NCBI GenBank assembly: GCA_037349315.1
Contig: JBAIAC010000006.1
Location: forward strand, 56,850,501 to 56,914,500
Length of the DNA stretch: 64,000 nt
Direction of reading: 5' to 3'
Source of the DNA: Chelydra serpentina
Lineage: Eukaryota; Chordata; Testudines; Chelydridae
Every line of letters begins with the position of its first letter. Position 1 is the first letter of the stretch. Below the pieces are notes generated by a model. That model saw nothing but the letters and a program-made list of their open reading frames with translations, was not told the origin of the DNA and made no database searches. Of the stretch, positions 33,305 through 44,154 are shown one piece after another. A program made the translations under genes and the position numbers.

Positions 33305-34912
33305 AATGTAATGATACTGGCAGTAGCTGTGTGTTAAGAACCAAATAATCCCTTACACTTTGTTCGCCAAAGAGTTTTTTGATCCTACTCAGGCTGTGGC
33401 CTTCCTAAAGGAAAACATCCCTGCCTCAAATTGACAGCAAGTACATTCCACTGTACAGTTCCACTGTTCATATTAACAGATGCACTTCACACCATTTGGT
33501 ACTTTTTTTTGTCAATAACACAAACCCCATGGAGATGGTTGCTAAGAAAATCTTTGGCCTAAGTGTCTTGCCTGATGCACATGATTAACTGCACCAGTCT
33601 GTTAAAGGCTGAAAATAAACCCACCTTCTCTATTTGGAATTTCATATAGCGAAAGAGGTTTTATCTGTAGTGAATCTAGTACCATTTAAGAAGAATTGTT
33701 TCCTCATTTCTGTGGAGGCTAAAAGACTCACTAGATGGTCATGCAAGAGGGGAATATGGCAGTAGAAATAGTCCTTTGGGAACTGCCCAATCACTCCAGG
33801 TAAAGTAAAAGGGTTCTCATCAATATTTCATTTGCTGATATTGACTTTTGTCTCCCCTGTATTTCTAAGCAAGCTTACAATGTAAATTGATTAGTTCCTA
33901 GTTTGTGCACACTTATTATAAAGAAGTGCACAACATTGCCTCAAACTGTATTTCTCCACTGTACAGTAAATTACATCGTAAGTGATGCCTTTGCTCAGAA
34001 ATTTTCAGTACCAAGATGGAGAATACTTTGGAAAAAAATACATAATATCTGGGGACATTCCAATCAACTTCTTGGAATTTAAGGCGCACAACATTTCAGA
34101 AATTTTACTTAACAGATCCCTTAAAACCTTTATGGGAACCTCATTCTTTATGTTCTCAAATGGCGATAAAAATGTAGAAAATGTCACAATTTCTATTCCA
34201 CTTTGTTTTTAATACTGCCTACTAAATGGCTCACCTCATGCATACCAGAGATCCTAAAGATAGACAGAAAGCCCAGAACAGAACTAGACTGTGGAGATGC
34301 AACATGACAAGAAATACTGTACTGAATTGCTATGAAAAAGAATGAGATCACCAGCAGGGGACTGAAATCCATGCTTCAGCTCCAACATTATGGTGGCTCA
34401 TAATAACATAGTCCAAGTTACACAGTTGCCTTACAGTAGTTTTACAGTTTCAAGTGCTTTGGGATCTTTGGAAGTACATTTCTACAAAGTATTAACAGCA
34501 TTTAAATATATTTCCCCAGCTATCTTGGAAGTGGTTTCTCACTAAACACCTTTTGTAACCAAAAGATGGTAAAAATGAAGAATTATTAAATAGGAAAATA
34601 AGAAACAAAAGAACAGAAAAAACAGAATATTATGCCTTATCTACTGGCTCCCAATGATCATAAGTAGCTTTTCATTCAGGTCTTTTATAGTTTATCTATA
34701 TTGTCATGCTTTACTCATCTCACATATGAAGAATAATTTCTCCTGTAAATCTGTTTCCTGAATTTAACAATATATCTCCAAAATAATTCCCCTGATTTGT
34801 GTCTCCTTTAGGGAAGTACAGTACTTCATAACAATTCCTCTTAAAATAATCTGCAAATATATAGTCTAAAATGCAAACAGCTGTAATATAACATGTTGAA
34901 TGATCCAAATGA
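33305..34912. other. AT-rich intergenic sequence, nothing identified
   Basis: I see no supportable feature. Confidence 0.45.
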
Positions 34913-35451
34913 CCAGGTGTAGCGAAGTGAAGACTCAACAGCACGGTGCCTGCTGCTGGTTACCCTGGAAATTAGCATGATTCCAGCCCAGAGCGCCCTC
35001 TGCAGGCCGATGGCTCACCTGCCTCTGGCCCTGTGTCCCTCCTGGACCCTGGTGCCTCTTTACCTCGTGATTCTGCCCCCAGCAGTACCCCCTTACCCTG
35101 GGTTTCCCCTCCCAGGGAACCCTCAACCCTTTAAACCCACCTTGCCTCAGTGGCTACTGCCAGTCATCATCTTGCCCCTGCTTACTGGGGCAGACTGCAG
35201 TCTGTAATGGCCACTCCTCACTGGCAAGGGGTTAGGACCAGCTGCCTCTGCCTATTCCTGAGCTGCCCCTCTACAACCTCAGTACTTGTACAGGCCTTCC
35301 CCAAGGCCTGCAGCCTGGGGGTTTACCAGGCTGGAGCTCCTCAGCTCCTCTTCCTTCCCCCAGCCCTGCCCTGCTCTACTCTACTCTAGGTACCTTGCTT
35401 GCAGACAGCTAACCCTTCTCCCTACAGGGCTGGAGAGAGAGACCCCCAGCC

Positions 35452-35671
35452 CAGTAGCGTAGCCAGGGGGGGGGGAAACAGCCGCTTCTTTTTAAGTGCC
35501 ACTTCTTGCACTCACTCGGCGGCGCTCCCCCGGTGGGGGTACCACCAAAGACCCAGAGTGAGTGAGGACCCGCCGCCGAAGTGCCGCCGAAGACCTGGAG
35601 CGCCGCCGGGTGAGTACAGGGGGAGACGTCTTTTTATAGCGCCGCTCCCCCTGTGCTCCGGACCTGGTGTG
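35452..35671. mobile_element. hAT-type MITE, right end damaged
   Basis: The left end CAGTAGCGTAGCCAGG and the interior (GTGAGTACAGGGGGAG, then TTTTTATAGCGCCGCTCCCC) match the MITE at 24830-25163. The expected right end GGCTACGCCACTG is reduced to GGTGTG. Near-identical 8-mers CCCCAGCC (35444-35451) and CTCCAGCC (35672-35679) look like its target duplication. Confidence 0.8.
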
Positions 35672-35673
35672 CT

Positions 35674-35709
35674 CCAGCCCTCTTATAAGGGCCAGCCCTC
35701 TTATAAGGG
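35674..35709. repeat. 18-bp tandem duplication with TTATAAG core
   Basis: CCAGCCCTCTTATAAGGG occurs twice in direct tandem (35674-35691 and 35692-35709) inside the LTR. Each unit holds a TATA-like TTATAAG, so the promoter region of the LTR appears duplicated. Confidence 0.9.
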
Positions 35710-35844
35710 CCAGCTGTGGCCTGATTGAGGCATGGCCCCAGCTGTGGCTGCTTCCCCAATCAGCCTTTCCCAGCCACAGCCCTCTCCAGGGATGCTTTTA
35801 ACCCCTTCAGGGCCGGAGTGGGGTGATCACCCGAATACACCAGG

Positions 35845-38160
35845 TAAACGATTTTAATTAAATTAAAGATTTTTTAAAACCATGCAATACAGTAAAAAAG
35901 CTCAGTTTTACTTTAACTCATTTTATAGTTAAATGGCAAGAGTAAAATGTAAACTTTGAAGAATGTAGACTATTTTAAATTACCGAATGCCCTATGGTTT
36001 GGAATTCATGCTCTACTGTGGTCACATAGTGTCTATGACATCATACTGGAGTGGAGAGTGGTTGGTTCAGATGAAGACTGATGTCATTGGATCTAAAAGA
36101 ATAAAAGTAAAATCTGTGACTAGGTACATATGCGGATAGTTCCTTTACATTGAAGGGATCTAGATAGGGAGGACAAAGAGCCACCAACACCCCAGGTAAA
36201 TACTCAGCCTCCTTTACCTATGTTGTGTTCTTGTTATTTACACAATGGCTGGGATCTAAGAGAATCCCATCCCTTTGAGGGTCAAACTGAAAAATTAATC
36301 TTTCCCTGCTTTATGGCAATCTAATAAAGCTCCTTGTTAAGCCCTCGTAACCCTAAGAGCACCCCAATGCCAGGTAGCAATGGGCTCCCTGGTACGTAAC
36401 TGTACATCTCAGCTCAATGGCCTGACCAGCTCAATACACTTCACACACTGTTGTCATGATATTTATTTAAAAGGTGTCTTGTACTATATCACTGGAAAAC
36501 TACCACCACACTGGTCACGAATATCAGTGTGAAACATATGTAACAACGCTATATGGGAAATTGTGGAGCCTCTTTCATCACATTTTGGAGTCTGTAGATG
36601 GCTCATCCTACTAAACAACCTGGAGCATGCTGACAGCTTGGTGTGAGTAAGAAATTACATTAGGCCAAGCTATATCTCGCTACAGTTAAGTTTTAGACAA
36701 TAGAAAGTGGCTTATTTTTGTTTGGTTTGTAATCCTTTGATATCTCTTTCCCTCTTGCTTGAAATCACTTACAGCTATGAGTTTTGTTAATAAACTTACT
36801 CTTAGTTTTACCACAAACCTTCTCAGTGTTGTGTGGAGTGTCTAACCCCAACTGAGCTAACAAGCTGTTGTGTGTACTGACGCTTTGGAGACCGTGAACT
36901 TGGTGTTACCTCTGAGAGTGTCCAGTAAGAGGGGCTGGTCACTGCAAGGGAGATGGTTTTGGTGAGACTCAGGACTGGAAGGATTCTTGGGATCACCCCG
37001 CAAGCAATAACTGGGCTGAAGGAAGCCCGGGTGAAGCCATTATGCTGTGCACATACTGCTGGTGTCAGCGCTCTGAGACAAAGCTGTACAGCACAGAGGC
37101 ACCCAGGGCTACAGGCAGGCATTGACAGAACCCCTTACTGGTCTGGCTGAACCCCAAAGCATTACCCCGCCCCCCATCAGCTCCTCACATTCTGGGTCAG
37201 ACAAAGGCCTGCCTGGCCCCTCTTGTAAATCAGAGCAGCTCCAGGTCTGCTTTAACTTCTGCTCCACTTCCCATGGCCCCACATATCAGAGAATAATTAT
37301 AGTGTAGTGCACTTTATCTATGCCCATGATTCTCCTCCCATGCTAGGGGTTGGGAGCAGAGCCCTTACACCAGCTCTACATTGGTGTGTGAGGCCCACTG
37401 CACAGGGACAATTCCCATGATGCCAGTCTCACCTCACTTGGGGTCCCTCTGTGCTGTCATAGTGACATAAAATGGCCTCAGCATAACTGAAAATGAGACC
37501 CAACATCTCATCTGATAAAACCTCATGTGAGCTCCTCTTCTTGATGCATGAATGCCAAGTGGTAATGCAGACTGCAGGAAATGATGTCACAGAGGAGGAA
37601 TCTGTTCTTCAATACTTGTTGGGAAGGAGCATTCAGAACATCCTGCTTGTGGATATGATATAGAGTGAGGAAAACTACTTCTAGAGTGGTGCTGGGGAAA
37701 AAGCTAACATTGTTGTATGGGTGAAGAAAGAATATTATTGTGCAATAAACATGGGTGTCTAGAATGGGAAAAGATGAGATTTTAAAAGGAGTCCAACCAA
37801 ACCCATTTTCAATTAAAACATCCCTGAGCCAATTGCTATAATGGCTAGGGAAAGCAGTCTCTTCTGTTATGCAACACACATGGTGGATCAGTTTCTAATT
37901 AATTTCAATTACAAGGTGCTGATGAAGTTCCTCGGCTTATTACCCTGCATTTTCCAATTGCATTCAGACATTAAATATACTCACAGAAGGTAACTGCTCA
38001 TACAGGAATTTGCTCATGCAAGATGCACAATATATTTTGACTGACATCGGACTCAGCACACCAGCAACCTAACCATTGTTAATTTTTCTGTAGGCATCAT
38101 GGCATAGTCCTGGGCCTCACCGAACACTGGCAAATACATAGCTGGAAACTAGTCTGGCTC
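35845..38160. other. Unassigned DNA, part probably retroelement-derived
   Basis: There is no gene. The part from about 36230 to 37180 has the look of a decayed retroelement end (an AATAAAC signal in GTTAATAAACTTACTCTTAG at 36786, followed by GT-rich sequence), but I could not fix boundaries or class. Confidence 0.3.
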
Positions 38161-38164
38161 ACCT

Positions 38165-39150
38165 GTGTGTTAGTACAGTTAAAATAGATATTAGAGTTAT
38201 AAGAATGTGTTTAGACTTTATTGAATGTTTACAGGAAGCTGCGTGTATTAATCCTACTTATAATATCTGTAGCCCATGTTACCAGGTAGTGTTTAAATGT
38301 TTGCTTTGTAACTATAAAAATGTTTGCTAAGACCGTAAATCCCCCATAGTCAGGAGAGAAGCATTACCTGGTACGAAATACTAGTTCACCAGAAGAGGTT
38401 ATCTTCTCCCAAACAAAAGAAGGTCTACAGCCATCAGACAAGCCATTGTGGACAGAAGACTTTGTTGAATGCTTCCCCCACATCCCTGAAGAGGGTAGTG
38501 CCCAAACCTTCGTCACATCACAGCTTGAACGCTGGGGGAAAGGAATCAAAATGCCTGTTAAGGAGAATTTATTATTCCTATGCTGTTTGAAGTGTGTGTA
38601 TTTCTAAGCATAAGCAAGGAGTCTCCACCTGTTTTGCCTGGGTTAGCCCTAAAAGATATACAGAGCCTGCCTACTATAGACATTTCTATTACCTTTTGAA
38701 ACCTAACTCATTTGTGTGTGTATGTTTACCTGCTTTAACTTTGGAAATAACTCATTTCTTTTTCCTATTTAATAAACCTTTAGTTAGTTGGTTACTGGAT
38801 TGGCTAGAAGTGTTGTCTTTGGTTTGAGAACTAAATGCAGTTGACTTGGGATAAGTGACTGGTCCTTTGGGACTGAGAGTAACCTGAATATGGTTGTGAT
38901 CTTTGGTGTAAAGTGACCACCTATCACTAAGTACAGCTTGCTTAGGTGGCAAGATAGACAGGAATGCTAAGGGGACTGTCTGTGACTCCATCATAAGACT
39001 GGTATAGGGCTTTACGAGTTCACACTTGTTACTGAGTTGGTGACATCTAATTATAGAACATACAACCAGTTTGGGGCTTTTACCCTACTTCTTGACAGAC
39101 TGCCCTGAGGTTGGCATTCACAGTCATGAGCCACTCCAGACAGCATAACA
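38165..39150 (+). mobile_element. Possible LTR or other retroelement end
   Basis: The sequence contains TTTAATAAACCTTTAG (38768), a likely polyadenylation signal, and then composition resembling R-U5. It could run from TGTTAGTACAG (about 38167) to AGCATAACA (39140-39148), which gives TG...CA-like ends, but the flanks show no convincing target duplication. I recall similar sequence as common in turtles. Confidence 0.35.
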
Positions 39151-39169
39151 GAGGTCATTAGAAACTTTG

Positions 39170-39660
39170 ATAAAAGCAGTTTCAGTGGAGTGCATGGATT
39201 TGAGGCTGGATTGGATGGGATCTAAGATGGAATTGGAGGAGAGGAACTCCAGAAAGAGATGGTAGACAATGCAATCAATCTTAGCGATAAAAGGAGGATT
39301 GGGAAGTAGTTGGGGAGGTTGTGGGATGAAGGGTGGCTTTAAAAAAAAAAGATGGGAGAAATTAAAGCAGGCTTGTATTGTGAGGGGTAAGAATAAGGGA
39401 GCGCATAAGAGTAGGTATGAGGGAGATCAGAAGATGGGTTGGAATGGGGTCACTAGGGCAAAGAGGAAGAGAATATCAGAAAAAACTTGTGTCTGTGATT
39501 GGGAGAAGGGGCAGAGAACTATAGGAGGGGAAGAGGGAAGAGAAGGTGAGATGAGGGAGGAGGAAGGTCATGTCATATTTTGCCAATTTTCTCTAGGAAA
39601 AAATCTGCAAGATCCTGTGCAGAGACAGAAGTAGATATAGGAAGAGGGTGTGAGGAGAAC
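39170..39660 (+). repeat. Purine-rich strand asymmetry
   Basis: For roughly 490 bp the plus strand is dominated by A and G, for example AGAGGAAGAGAATATCAGAA and GAGGGAAGAGAAGGTGAGAT. Such tracts give spurious open frames rich in Lys, Arg, Glu and Gly (39269-39634). No domain supports a gene. Confidence 0.7.
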
Positions 39661-42021
39661 TGTGACTGCTAAGACAGCCTATTTGATATGTGTGTTTCTT
39701 CTGACAACAACTCCTCTGACATTCGTCAATGCATCTGGACTGCTATTGCATTCGTTTCATTGCATACAGACTCCACAAACAAAGCACAACTCCATCAGCA
39801 GTTGCCCTTAGGACACAGTATAATGCAATGAAAGCAGGAGACACATGAAAACAATGGCAACAAAATCAGCTCGTGTCAGTTCAAAGGCAATGCTCTTAGA
39901 CCACGAACAGTGTTCTGTGTCAATGAAATGAAAAAACGCCAAAGTTACATTACTATGCTGTAGGCATCTCTGAACCAAAAGAGAGGCCCTAGTTCTAATC
40001 ATTCTCTTAAGTCACATATGCACATGAAGAAAAATCCATCCTAATCCCCTTTCAGGTGGTTTCTAGGAGTCTCCAAGTCACCTATTACTTAGTAAGTGAG
40101 TTACTGGGGTGTTACCTCAGAGATTTCTTAGGCCCAAATCTTTAATAAAAATTCTTAATGAAGGAAAGAAGAAAAGGGAACAAGTTGGGAATGTGTAAAT
40201 GGCACAACATTCATTATTAGTATAATGAAGAAATTACTTAGGTTCATGAGTCAATATCCTCATGGAAATACTCTTAAATGTAGGAACTCTGGATTTGTTG
40301 GAGGCATTGACATGGAGAGATGAACAAAAATGTATGCCAAACATTGAAAAATGAAACCTTGGGCTGTAGTAGTGGTTAATTAAAGAGCAGGAGCTCAGCA
40401 GTAACGACTAGAGCACCAGCTTCTTAGAGCTGTGATTCCCAGTCAGGTAGGCAGGGTATACAAAGCTTAATTGGTAATATAAATACCTTTGACATTTTTA
40501 CCCTAAGTCCCCTCATTGCCCCAAGGGAAAGAAAGATGCACCCTGACAAATATCTAGGCCTGAGGACAGCTAGGATGTGGGAAACTCACCTACTAGACCC
40601 ACATCAAAAGCAGCATCAACAGGATGTGAGGGAGTGCTGAGGAGGAAGAGCACAGAACCTTCTAGATCTCTTCTGAGTGTTTGTTTTTAATCAGTTGATA
40701 GAGAAACAGAACAGCCATTTTATGACATCATCACAGAGGGGATCCTGTGGCTAAGACCACTTGTGCATTTTAGAGTGTTAAAGGAAAAATGTTGTTAGTC
40801 CTAGCAAGAGGTTAATACATCCTCGCTATGATTAAAGAACTAAAATCAGGGGCAGTGAACAGTGGATTATCTCCAAAAATGATGCCAGGAAACATGGTAG
40901 AAAGAGGGCTTTTAAAAATGTAGTTAGTAGGGTTAATGGAAGAGATTTAAGACTAGTATACATAGGCTGGAATTTTAGAGGTAATGTTAATAAAGCAGGA
41001 TTTGAAAGCAGAAACGAGATTTTAATAAGGCCAGCTGACTAAACAGAGGAAAAAGGTCTACACATATAGCAAAGGAATGAAGCTATATACCCTTCTTACC
41101 GTATATAACAGCAGAAAGATTCCAGACAAATAGCTGTAACCTTCATCTGGGTGGGGAGTTTGACAACCTTATTCAAAGGGAGCCTTCATTAGTGCCTTGA
41201 CAGCACACACATGTGCCACAGAAGACTCACCTCAACTCTCTTAACCCAGCTGGAGGCACTTTTTCTTCAGAGAGGTTAAGTGCTGATTATTGCATGCACA
41301 TGTCTGAGCACTGTTCTACGGAAGGGCATGGATAAAGGATCCAGAGACCACTGACCTGTCTCGCTCTTGGCCATGCTTAGTAACTGGCCCAACTCTAGGG
41401 GCTAGAATCCTAGACAGAATGGGCCAGTATTTCACACAAATGTAGGGCCACATCAGCTATGAGCATATAGCTTGGTGTGTGTGTTAACCTATCTCATTAA
41501 CCTCACATGCCATAAAACTAGGTTGCTGGCTGAGTAGGAAGAAAGCTTAAAGCACTCTCACTGGTGCAGGCAGTGTTAGAGCAGCATCAGGCCAAGAACG
41601 CTGAAGTTACAATAGCTCCAAGGTATCAGGTTGTTGTACTTATGCACTAAGGGCTTTAGCAGAACCTCACTTTGGATCACTGAGAAAAGCAAAGGGAGCC
41701 CAGATCTATTCTCAAATAAACCATATGGATCTTGCCAAAATAAACAAGGCCTCAAGAGAGTGAACCAACTCTCCCACTCTGTCATGAGTGAGAAGCCTGC
41801 TGAGAACTGGTTCAGGAGGCGAGCTCATCTGCAAGTCAGAACCAATGACAAAGAAGAGACCCTCTGTATGGGGGGAAGGATCAGGTTGAGGGGGAGGCCA
41901 CAAAGATCATAACGAAGTGGCCAAATGTAAATAAGATAGTGATCTCATTGTGGAAAGGACACTTTTGGAAGTGGATAAACCAGGTGCATGTGAATAGTTC
42001 AGTCCCAGCTAGAGATGCCGC
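39661..42021. other. Intergenic sequence, nothing identified
   Basis: No gene, RNA or firm repeat is visible. Confidence 0.45.
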
Positions 42022-42024
42022 TAA

Positions 42025-42310
42025 GGGTATGCCTACACTGCAATTAGACACCCAGGGCTGGCCCATGCCAGTTGACTCAGGCTCGCCAGGCATGGGCAAG
42101 GGACTGTTTAATTGTGGTGTAGACATACAGGTTTTGGCTGTAGCCCAAGCACTGGGACCCTCCCACCTTACAGGTTCTTAGAGCCTGGGCTCCAGCCTGA
42201 GCCCAAACATCTACACCACAATTAAACAGCCCCGTGAATCTGAGCCCCAGGAGCCTCAGTCAGCTGGCATGGGCCATCCATGAGTGCCTAACTGCAGTAT
42301 AGACGTACCC
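42025..42310. mobile_element. Harbinger-type MITE, internally palindromic
   Basis: The 286-bp element runs from GGGTATGCCTACACTGCAAT to TGCAGTATAGACGTACCC with TAA on both sides (42022-42024 and 42311-42313). Inside, TTTAATTGTGGTGTAGACAT and ACATCTACACCACAATTAAA form a second, nested inverted repeat, so almost the whole unit can fold. The TAA target and TGTCTACACTGCA ends are Harbinger features. The larger element ending near 31830 has the same end motif. Confidence 0.9.
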
Positions 42311-42962
42311 TAAGCCCAGATCCTCAAAAGTATTTCGGCTTCTACCTCCCATTGAAGTCAATGAATCAAGGGGAAGTAGGCAACTAAATACCATTGAGAA
42401 TAGCAGTTCGCTAGTCTCATCCCAATCCAAACTGGAGGGATGGCAGGAAACGGATTTATAGCAATAGAGATTGTCTTTTATCACTTTGCTTTTGGGAGCT
42501 CAAAGGACTTGTTTAAGGAAGAGGAGTGGGAAGAGAAGAAAAAGTTTGAGTGGCCATGTCACTCCTATGCCCAGTCTGAGTGATTAAAAACATGACAGTA
42601 ATACAGACTCAGACGACGTGGCTCTGTCTACTGAGGGGCATGAATAAAAGGAGGCTTCTAATAGGCCAAAGTAGGGATGTGGGATGGAATCAGAGAGGTA
42701 GGCTTCATTAGAGCAGAGTTCAAAGCATGCTAACCTACACTGGCCAGCTCAGGTATGTGCTTCCAAGCAGGCAGGCAGAGGAGTAAGTGAGGAAAAGCCT
42801 GACCCCAGCATGAGGAAACACACAAATTTAGGTGTGGGAGAATGTTTCCTGTTGATCTTCACATAATGAACTGTACCATATCCCTAGGGAGAGGGACGGT
42901 TCATGGTATAATAGGTGCCAGGAATAGGTTACAGCTCCTGAATGGGCCACTACTGGAACCAC

Positions 42963-43156
42963 CAGGGCCGGCTTTAAGCCGATTCCACCGATTCCCCGGA
43001 ATCGGGCCCCGTGCCCCTCCAGTGGAAGTTTTTTTTTTTGGCTCGGATGAATCGGCGGCGGGAGGTTTTTTTTTGCTCCGACAAGTCCGGCGGGAGGGTG
43101 CGTGGCCCCACCGTCGTTCTTCGCGTGGGGCCCCGCACCCGCTAAAGCCATCCCTG
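42963..43156. mobile_element. hAT-type MITE (CAGGGCCGGCTTTA ends)
   Basis: Ends CAGGGCCGGCTTTA and TAAAGCCATCCCTG are inverted repeats, flanked by an exact 8-bp duplication GGAACCAC (42955-42962 and 43157-43164). It is 194 bp, GC-rich and non-coding, with T-runs inside. Confidence 0.93.
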
Positions 43157-43929
43157 GGAACCACTGCCTTAAAATATCATCAGAGGCATTATACACACTT
43201 CAAAATTCCATGGCTGTCACATCATACCAAAATTTTCTGATCCTCAGCTGCACAGATCCCTCAACAAGTTAACTGGGATCTAATATAGACTATAGATCCA
43301 GACTTTGAGACATTTCAAACAGACTCCCTGATAATAGATATGAACTAGTGAACCACATGGTAAGTTATGACCCAGGACTATGAAAGTAACCAACAGAAAT
43401 TATGGTGAAAGGTTCAAATGGCTGCGATAGATACCTACATTTTCAAATGACTGTCCAAACCTCGTCTTTTTTTTTAAAAAAAGGAAAAGCTAGAACTCTC
43501 CTGAAAACAGGTTTCCAAACAATTTCTGAACAGCCAGCAATAGCATGGGAACAATGTTTGAGCACTTCCTCAACAACAAATAACATGAGTTAATTTATAA
43601 CTGAATCTTTTCAAAGCATGAAGGTTCAGGTTGGTTCTTGTTTTGTCTGAACTCTCTCTGAGCCCTACCCTTAAGGTTAAGAAAAGGGGAGGAATTATAG
43701 AGGAAGAGTTTATGTGGAAATGCCGTATCAGATGCTATTGAGCCCTCACCCTGTCTCAGTTCCTGGAAGATCCTCTCTCTATCCAGCAACAAGGATGTGG
43801 TCTCACTTTTTTAGACCTTTCTGCACAGATTAACATGCCCAGTGGTCCTTAAACAAAAGGAACAAAACATACCCAGGATTCCGTGCAGAAATGTGTGCTC
43901 ACATTTTTTGTACACTATCAGGATCACGT

Positions 43930-44092
43930 AGAATCATAGAAGATTAGGGTTGGAAGAGACCTCAGGAGGTCATCTAGTCCAATCCCCTGCTCAAAGCAGG
44001 ACCAACCCCAACTAAATCATCCCAGCCAGGGCTTTGTCAAGCTGGGCCTTAAAAACCTCTAAGGATGGAGATTCCACCTCCTCCCTGAAGTT
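43930..44092 (-). mobile_element. CR1 3' end fragment
   Basis: Read on the minus strand it ends TCTTCTATGATTCT after CCTGCTTTGAGCAGGGGATT, the CR1 3' end, preceded by the last ORF2 codons (GAGATTTTTAAGGCCCAG and so on). It is broken off at about 44092. A short piece with a Harbinger-like end (CGCAGTGTAGACCTGGCC then TAA, about 44132-44152) follows. Confidence 0.9.
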
Positions 44093-44154
44093 GCGTATCA
44101 TAGGTCAACCCCCGCCCCTGCCCCCGGTCCCGCAGTGTAGACCTGGCCTAATAG

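Larger units (their letters stand above)
34918..35839 (+). mobile_element. Solo LTR with nested MITE
   Basis: The unit begins TGTAGCGAAG and ends CCCGAATACA, and is flanked by an exact 5-bp duplication CCAGG (34913-34917 and 35840-35844). TG...CA ends plus a 5-bp duplication identify an LTR, and no retroviral genes are attached. A MITE (35452-35671) and a short tandem repeat lie inside, so the native LTR is about 700 bp. Orientation is not certain: CTTATAAGGG motifs near 35683 could serve as TATA boxes on either strand. Confidence 0.82.

Noticed and set aside
39269..39634. 121-codon basic protein
   Set aside because: It is produced by the purine-rich tract: Lys, Arg, Glu and Gly codons dominate and no domain is visible.
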